Source of the DNA: CAZMRF01 sp964568735 | Lineage (GTDB): Bacteria > Acidobacteriota > Polarisedimenticolia > JACPZX01 | NCBI GenBank assembly: GCA_964568735.1 | Contig: CAZMRF010000079.1 | Location: forward strand, 1-17,863 | Direction of reading: 5' to 3' | Length of the DNA: 17,863 nt | Shown here: one piece after another, positions 16,004-17,863 of the stretch | Layout of the letters: every line of letters begins with the position of its first letter | Position numbering within the stretch: position 1 is the stretch's first letter | The notes under the pieces: model-generated | Database searches by the model: none | What the model was told of the DNA's origin: nothing | What the model saw: only the letters and a program-made list of their open reading frames with translations | Position numbers and translations under genes: made by a program

Positions 16004-16171
16004 GGAGTTCGACCCGGGGGGCCGCTGATTCCGCAGGTGATCCTCGGTTCGAACCATGCGGGGAGTTCGTAGCACGTTGCGCCTGGCTCCCCAGGTGGAT
16101 CGGGGTACGAACTGGAGAGAGGGGTTCGTAGCGGCTTGCGCCTGATGAGCAGGCGGATCGTGCTACGAACC
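16004..16171. repeat. Three tandem REP-like nested palindromes, about 58-59 bp apart
   Basis: Each unit has outer arms built on GTTCGTAGC and an inner pair built on CGCCTG/CAGGCG. Unit 3 is the cleanest: GGTTCGTAGC (16123-16132) with GCTACGAACC (16162-16171), and inside it CGCCTG (16139-16144) with CAGGCG (16150-16155) around ATGAG. Unit 2 has AGTTCGTA (16064-16071) with TACGAACT (16106-16113), and CGCCTGG with CCAGGTG inside. Unit 1 is degenerate: GTTCGA (16007-16012) with TCGAAC (16049-16054). The unit starts are spaced 58 and 59 bp. This matches the general form of repetitive extragenic palindromes, though no transposase is present here. Confidence 0.7.
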
Positions 16172-16237
16172 TCGCCCAGTTCCGGTCCGCTCTGAGGCTC
16201 CCACGGAAGGTGACCATTGCGTCTCTACGCTGCATCG

Positions 16238-16333
16238 GGTGGTCACCCTCTGCATCCGAAAAGACGTCTGGCAAGGGATCTTTATGTAGCGGAGGTTGGA
16301 CACCCACTGAACTCGAAAAGACGCATGTCAAGG
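16238..16333 (+). repeat. Pair of imperfect 40-bp direct repeats with shared CGAAAAGACG
   Basis: Copy one is 16238-16276 and copy two 16294-16333. About 30 of 40 aligned positions agree, and the 10-bp core CGAAAAGACG is identical at 16257-16266 and 16314-16323, 57 bp apart. The first copy also forms the right arm of an 8-bp inverted repeat: GGTGACCA at 16209-16216 with TGGTCACC at 16240-16247. Confidence 0.65.
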
Positions 16334-16517
16334 TCTGGGGGGAGACGTTCCGGGGCGGCCGGGACGGATGGAGATCCGCGGCATAGCAGTAGCTCCAGGT
16401 GCCGCTCCTGACGCCTAGGAGAGCCCAGTTGTAGGCCCCCTGCCTGAAGGTGGCCGGGGGAGTCCAGGCGGGGGGAAAAGTGCACACCCCCATTCCGATG
16501 ACCCCATTCCGATGACA
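16240..16517. mobile_element. Possible IS21-like element remnant or MITE (ends only, no transposase)
   Basis: The left side begins TGGTCACC and the right side ends CGATGACA, fitting the 5'-TG...CA-3' ends of IS21-family elements. As in that family, each side carries repeated terminal blocks: two 39-40 nt direct repeats on the left (16238-16276, 16294-16333) and two 14-bp copies on the right (16488-16515). Between them are about 155 bp with no transposase gene. No target-site duplication was seen (catcggg before, cctcctc after). The IS21 link is inferred from the layout of the ends; an unrelated repeat is possible. Confidence 0.4.
16488..16515 (+). repeat. Perfect tandem duplication of CCCCATTCCGATGA
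   Basis: Two identical 14-bp units lie head to tail (16488-16501, 16502-16515). They sit at the right edge of the putative element, where IS21-type ends carry repeated transposase-binding blocks. Confidence 0.75.
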
Positions 16518-16663
16518 CCTCCTCTCTACCGAACGAAGGCGGGCGGGGGGCAACGCAGCCAATCGGGACTCCGTGCGGCTTCGCCACTCTCCAACTCACC
16601 ACGCCTTGAAGGGTCCCATCTGGGCACTTCTTGGGGGTCCTGAGGCCTAGCGTGAAATAAAGG

Positions 16664-16692
16664 TTGACAGCAGAAGCGAATTCCGGTATGAG
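16664..16692 (+). promoter_or_regulatory. Sigma70-like promoter for the Rhs-like gene
   Basis: A perfect TTGACA (16664-16669) is followed by a 17-bp spacer and TATGAG (16687-16692), four of six matches to the -10 consensus. The start site would be near 16699, giving a leader of about 130 nt before the ATG at 16830. Confidence 0.6.
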
Positions 16693-16724
16693 AACACTCA
16701 GCCCGACAAATCAGCAGTTCGTAT

Positions 16725-16743
16725 TGGGACATTGTGGGACATT
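16725..16743 (+). repeat. Helically phased direct repeat TGGGACATT, possible operator
   Basis: TGGGACATT occurs at 16725-16733 and again at 16735-16743, exactly 10 bp apart, about 26 nt after the predicted transcription start. Two identical half-sites on the same face of the helix just downstream of a promoter are a common repressor-site geometry; this role is inferred. Confidence 0.4.
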
Positions 16744-16829
16744 CCAGATTCCAGGACTCTCATCTGTCCATCGTAGAGTCGGCCTGTCGGCCTGCGCGCA
16801 ATCCATCTGATCACATCCTGGGGGTCGCC

Positions 16830-17863
16830 ATGATCAAGCGGGGAATCTTCTGTCTACTCTTCTTTTCTCTGGTGGGAGCAACGTCCGCCTTGGCCGGCAA
16901 CCCGAATGAGTCCACCGGGTCCCCAACGCACTCAATAATGCTAAGCGGACCAGGGGGGGATTCCATCTCGGCCTACAACGGTAGCCTCGAGCTGGGGATT
17001 CCAATCGGTCCTACCTGGGAGCTGCCCGGGCTGCCGTGGGGCCTCCAACTCAGCTACTCGTCCAAGGTCTGGAGGACCCAAGGTAGCCAGCCTGAAGACG
17101 GAAAGCTTGCTCGCAAGGGCCCATTTGGCGTCGGCTGGCTCATGACCATGGGCAGGATCTACCACCCCTGCCGCGAGGGATGCGATCCTGAAGACGAGGA
17201 GGACTTTCGGAAAGCTGCCTACGAAGACCCCTCTGGGACCGTCCATCCGATCAGGCTCGACTTGCCCAATGGGGGCAGCATCATGCCGGGGATGACGTCA
17301 GACGGTACCTTCATGCGCGTAGAAGCCGTCCTGGTGACTCCTGGCGACCCCAATTCAGTGGACTATTACCGGCTCTATCCCGGCAACGGCGTCGTCATGA
17401 TTTTCGATGACCCTTTCGGAGACTCACACCCCAACCAAGCAGGTCTGTCAGATGACTTCCACGGCCTTCTACTTACCCGGATGGAAAAACGCGGACCCGA
17501 CCCCAACGTCGTCTATTCCTGGGTGGAGGTCGACTACGAGACGCTTGCGAACAAAGTGCATTGCATCAAGGGGATCAGGGACGGCCTCGGCTCCTCGACG
17601 ACGGCTCTTCGAACAATCACGTTCACGAACGAATCCGAGCACTCGGCCTTTGGCGGCGGGACGGCGCCCTATCATGGTGGCTACACAACCGAGATTAAGA
17701 TCCCCACTGTCGTCGGGCAGACCTCGACGACGGCCACGTACAGGTTCGTCTACCAGGATCTGAAGACACTCTCTTGGCCGATACCGGGCGGCGGCACGTA
17801 CGGAACGCTTACTCTGTCCCCCTTCTCGAAGTTGACACTCGTCTGGGCCAGAATACCCGGACC
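16830..17863 (+). CDS. Secreted Rhs/YD-repeat or SpvB-like protein, N-terminal part (cut by window edge)
   Basis: The frame stays open from an ATG at 16830 to the window end (344 codons). A clear signal peptide, MIKRGIFCLLFFSLVGATSA, is cleaved near ALA/G23. The next part, SAYNGSLELGIPIG and LQLSYSSKVW, then GPFGVGW at 97-103, matches the opening of Rhs/YD-repeat and SpvB/TcB-type shell proteins, where a beta-rich N-terminus leads to long YD repeats and often a C-terminal toxin. No YD repeat is reached before the edge. CREGC at about 114-118 adds two nearby cysteines. Codon use includes more ATA, TTT, AAA and CTT than the upstream genes. With its own promoter and a repeat-rich upstream region, this suggests acquired DNA. 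A GGGGG 5 nt before the ATG may be the ribosome site. Confidence 0.7.
   Translation, partial: MIKRGIFCLLFFSLVGATSALAGNPNESTGSPTHSIMLSGPGGDSISAYNGSLELGIPIGPTWELPGLPWGLQLSYSSKVWRTQGSQPEDGKLARKGPFGVGWLMTMGRIYHPCREGCDPEDEEDFRKAAYEDPSGTVHPIRLDLPNGGSIMPGMTSDGTFMRVEAVLVTPGDPNSVDYYRLYPGNGVVMIFDDPFGDSHPNQAGLSDDFHGLLLTRMEKRGPDPNVVYSWVEVDYETLANKVHCIKGIRDGLGSSTTALRTITFTNESEHSAFGGGTAPYHGGYTTEIKIPTVVGQTSTTATYRFVYQDLKTLSWPIPGGGTYGTLTLSPFSKLTLVWARIPG

Larger units (their letters stand above)
15854..16829. other. Gene-free, palindrome-rich interval
   Basis: This stretch of nearly 1 kb holds no convincing gene on either strand. The open frames across it show no recognisable motif, no ribosome site and no conserved-looking core. 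It contains several hairpins at 15905-15935 and 16004-16171, an IS21-like terminal-repeat region at 16240-16517, and a promoter at 16664-16692 for the Rhs-like gene. In the stretch 16518-16660 I see nothing specific. Confidence 0.7.

Noticed and set aside
16041..16060. GGTTCGAACC resembling a tRNA T-arm.
   Set aside because: No D-arm, anticodon arm or acceptor pairing could be found at the required distances on either strand; it is the right arm of a degenerate palindromic unit.
16004..16171. Tandem repeats considered as a CRISPR array.
   Set aside because: Units are imperfect, only three in number, without constant repeats and unique spacers, and no cas genes are present.
15708..16562. A 284-codon minus-strand open frame across the end of the ATP-grasp gene and the repeat region.
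   Set aside because: It crosses coding sequence, palindromes and the putative element ends, is rich in Pro, Arg and Ser, and has no known motif.

Overview
The window is GC-rich DNA from a Gram-negative bacterium. Two very large Oar-like outer-membrane receptors sit in tandem, each with a carboxypeptidase-regulatory-like N-terminal domain followed by a TonB plug and barrel. Alongside them are a lipoprotein and an MMPL exporter. This gene style is typical of Acidobacteriota and neighbouring soil or sediment lineages, but the lineage is an inference; no rRNA or marker gene is present.

Layout. (1) 1-479, minus strand: the N-terminal part of an ABC exporter ATPase, cut by the window edge. (2) 614-7540, plus: two tandem paralogous TonB-dependent-receptor-like proteins. 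They share four cysteine pairs and an acidic DxDxDG loop. (3) 7572-11111, plus: a strong sigma70-like promoter, then an MMPL/RND exporter overlapping uppP (undecaprenyl-diphosphate phosphatase) by 4 nt. (4) 11225-15853, plus: a tight cluster of an M49-like zinc-peptidase lipoprotein, an MgtC/SapB membrane protein, a cytoplasmic-looking zinc metallopeptidase, and a D-Ala-D-Ala-ligase-like ATP-grasp enzyme overlapping the peptidase by 4 nt. (5) 15854-16829: nearly 1 kb without a credible gene. It holds a chain of palindromes, including about three REP-like units at a 58-59 bp period, and a roughly 280-bp stretch that looks like the two ends of an IS21-like element brought together. (6) From 16664: a consensus-like promoter, a leader with a helically phased direct repeat, and the start of a secreted Rhs/SpvB-like protein that runs off the right edge.

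How the genes may work together. The exporter and uppP probably serve envelope lipid traffic and recycling of the undecaprenyl carrier. The metallopeptidase and ATP-grasp pair looks like a peptide-cutting plus peptide-ligating module whose substrate is unknown; it is the best candidate here for an undescribed small system. The repeat-rich interval followed by a less GC-rich Rhs-like gene looks like the edge of an accessory island. All functional calls come from motifs read by eye; no database search was run.
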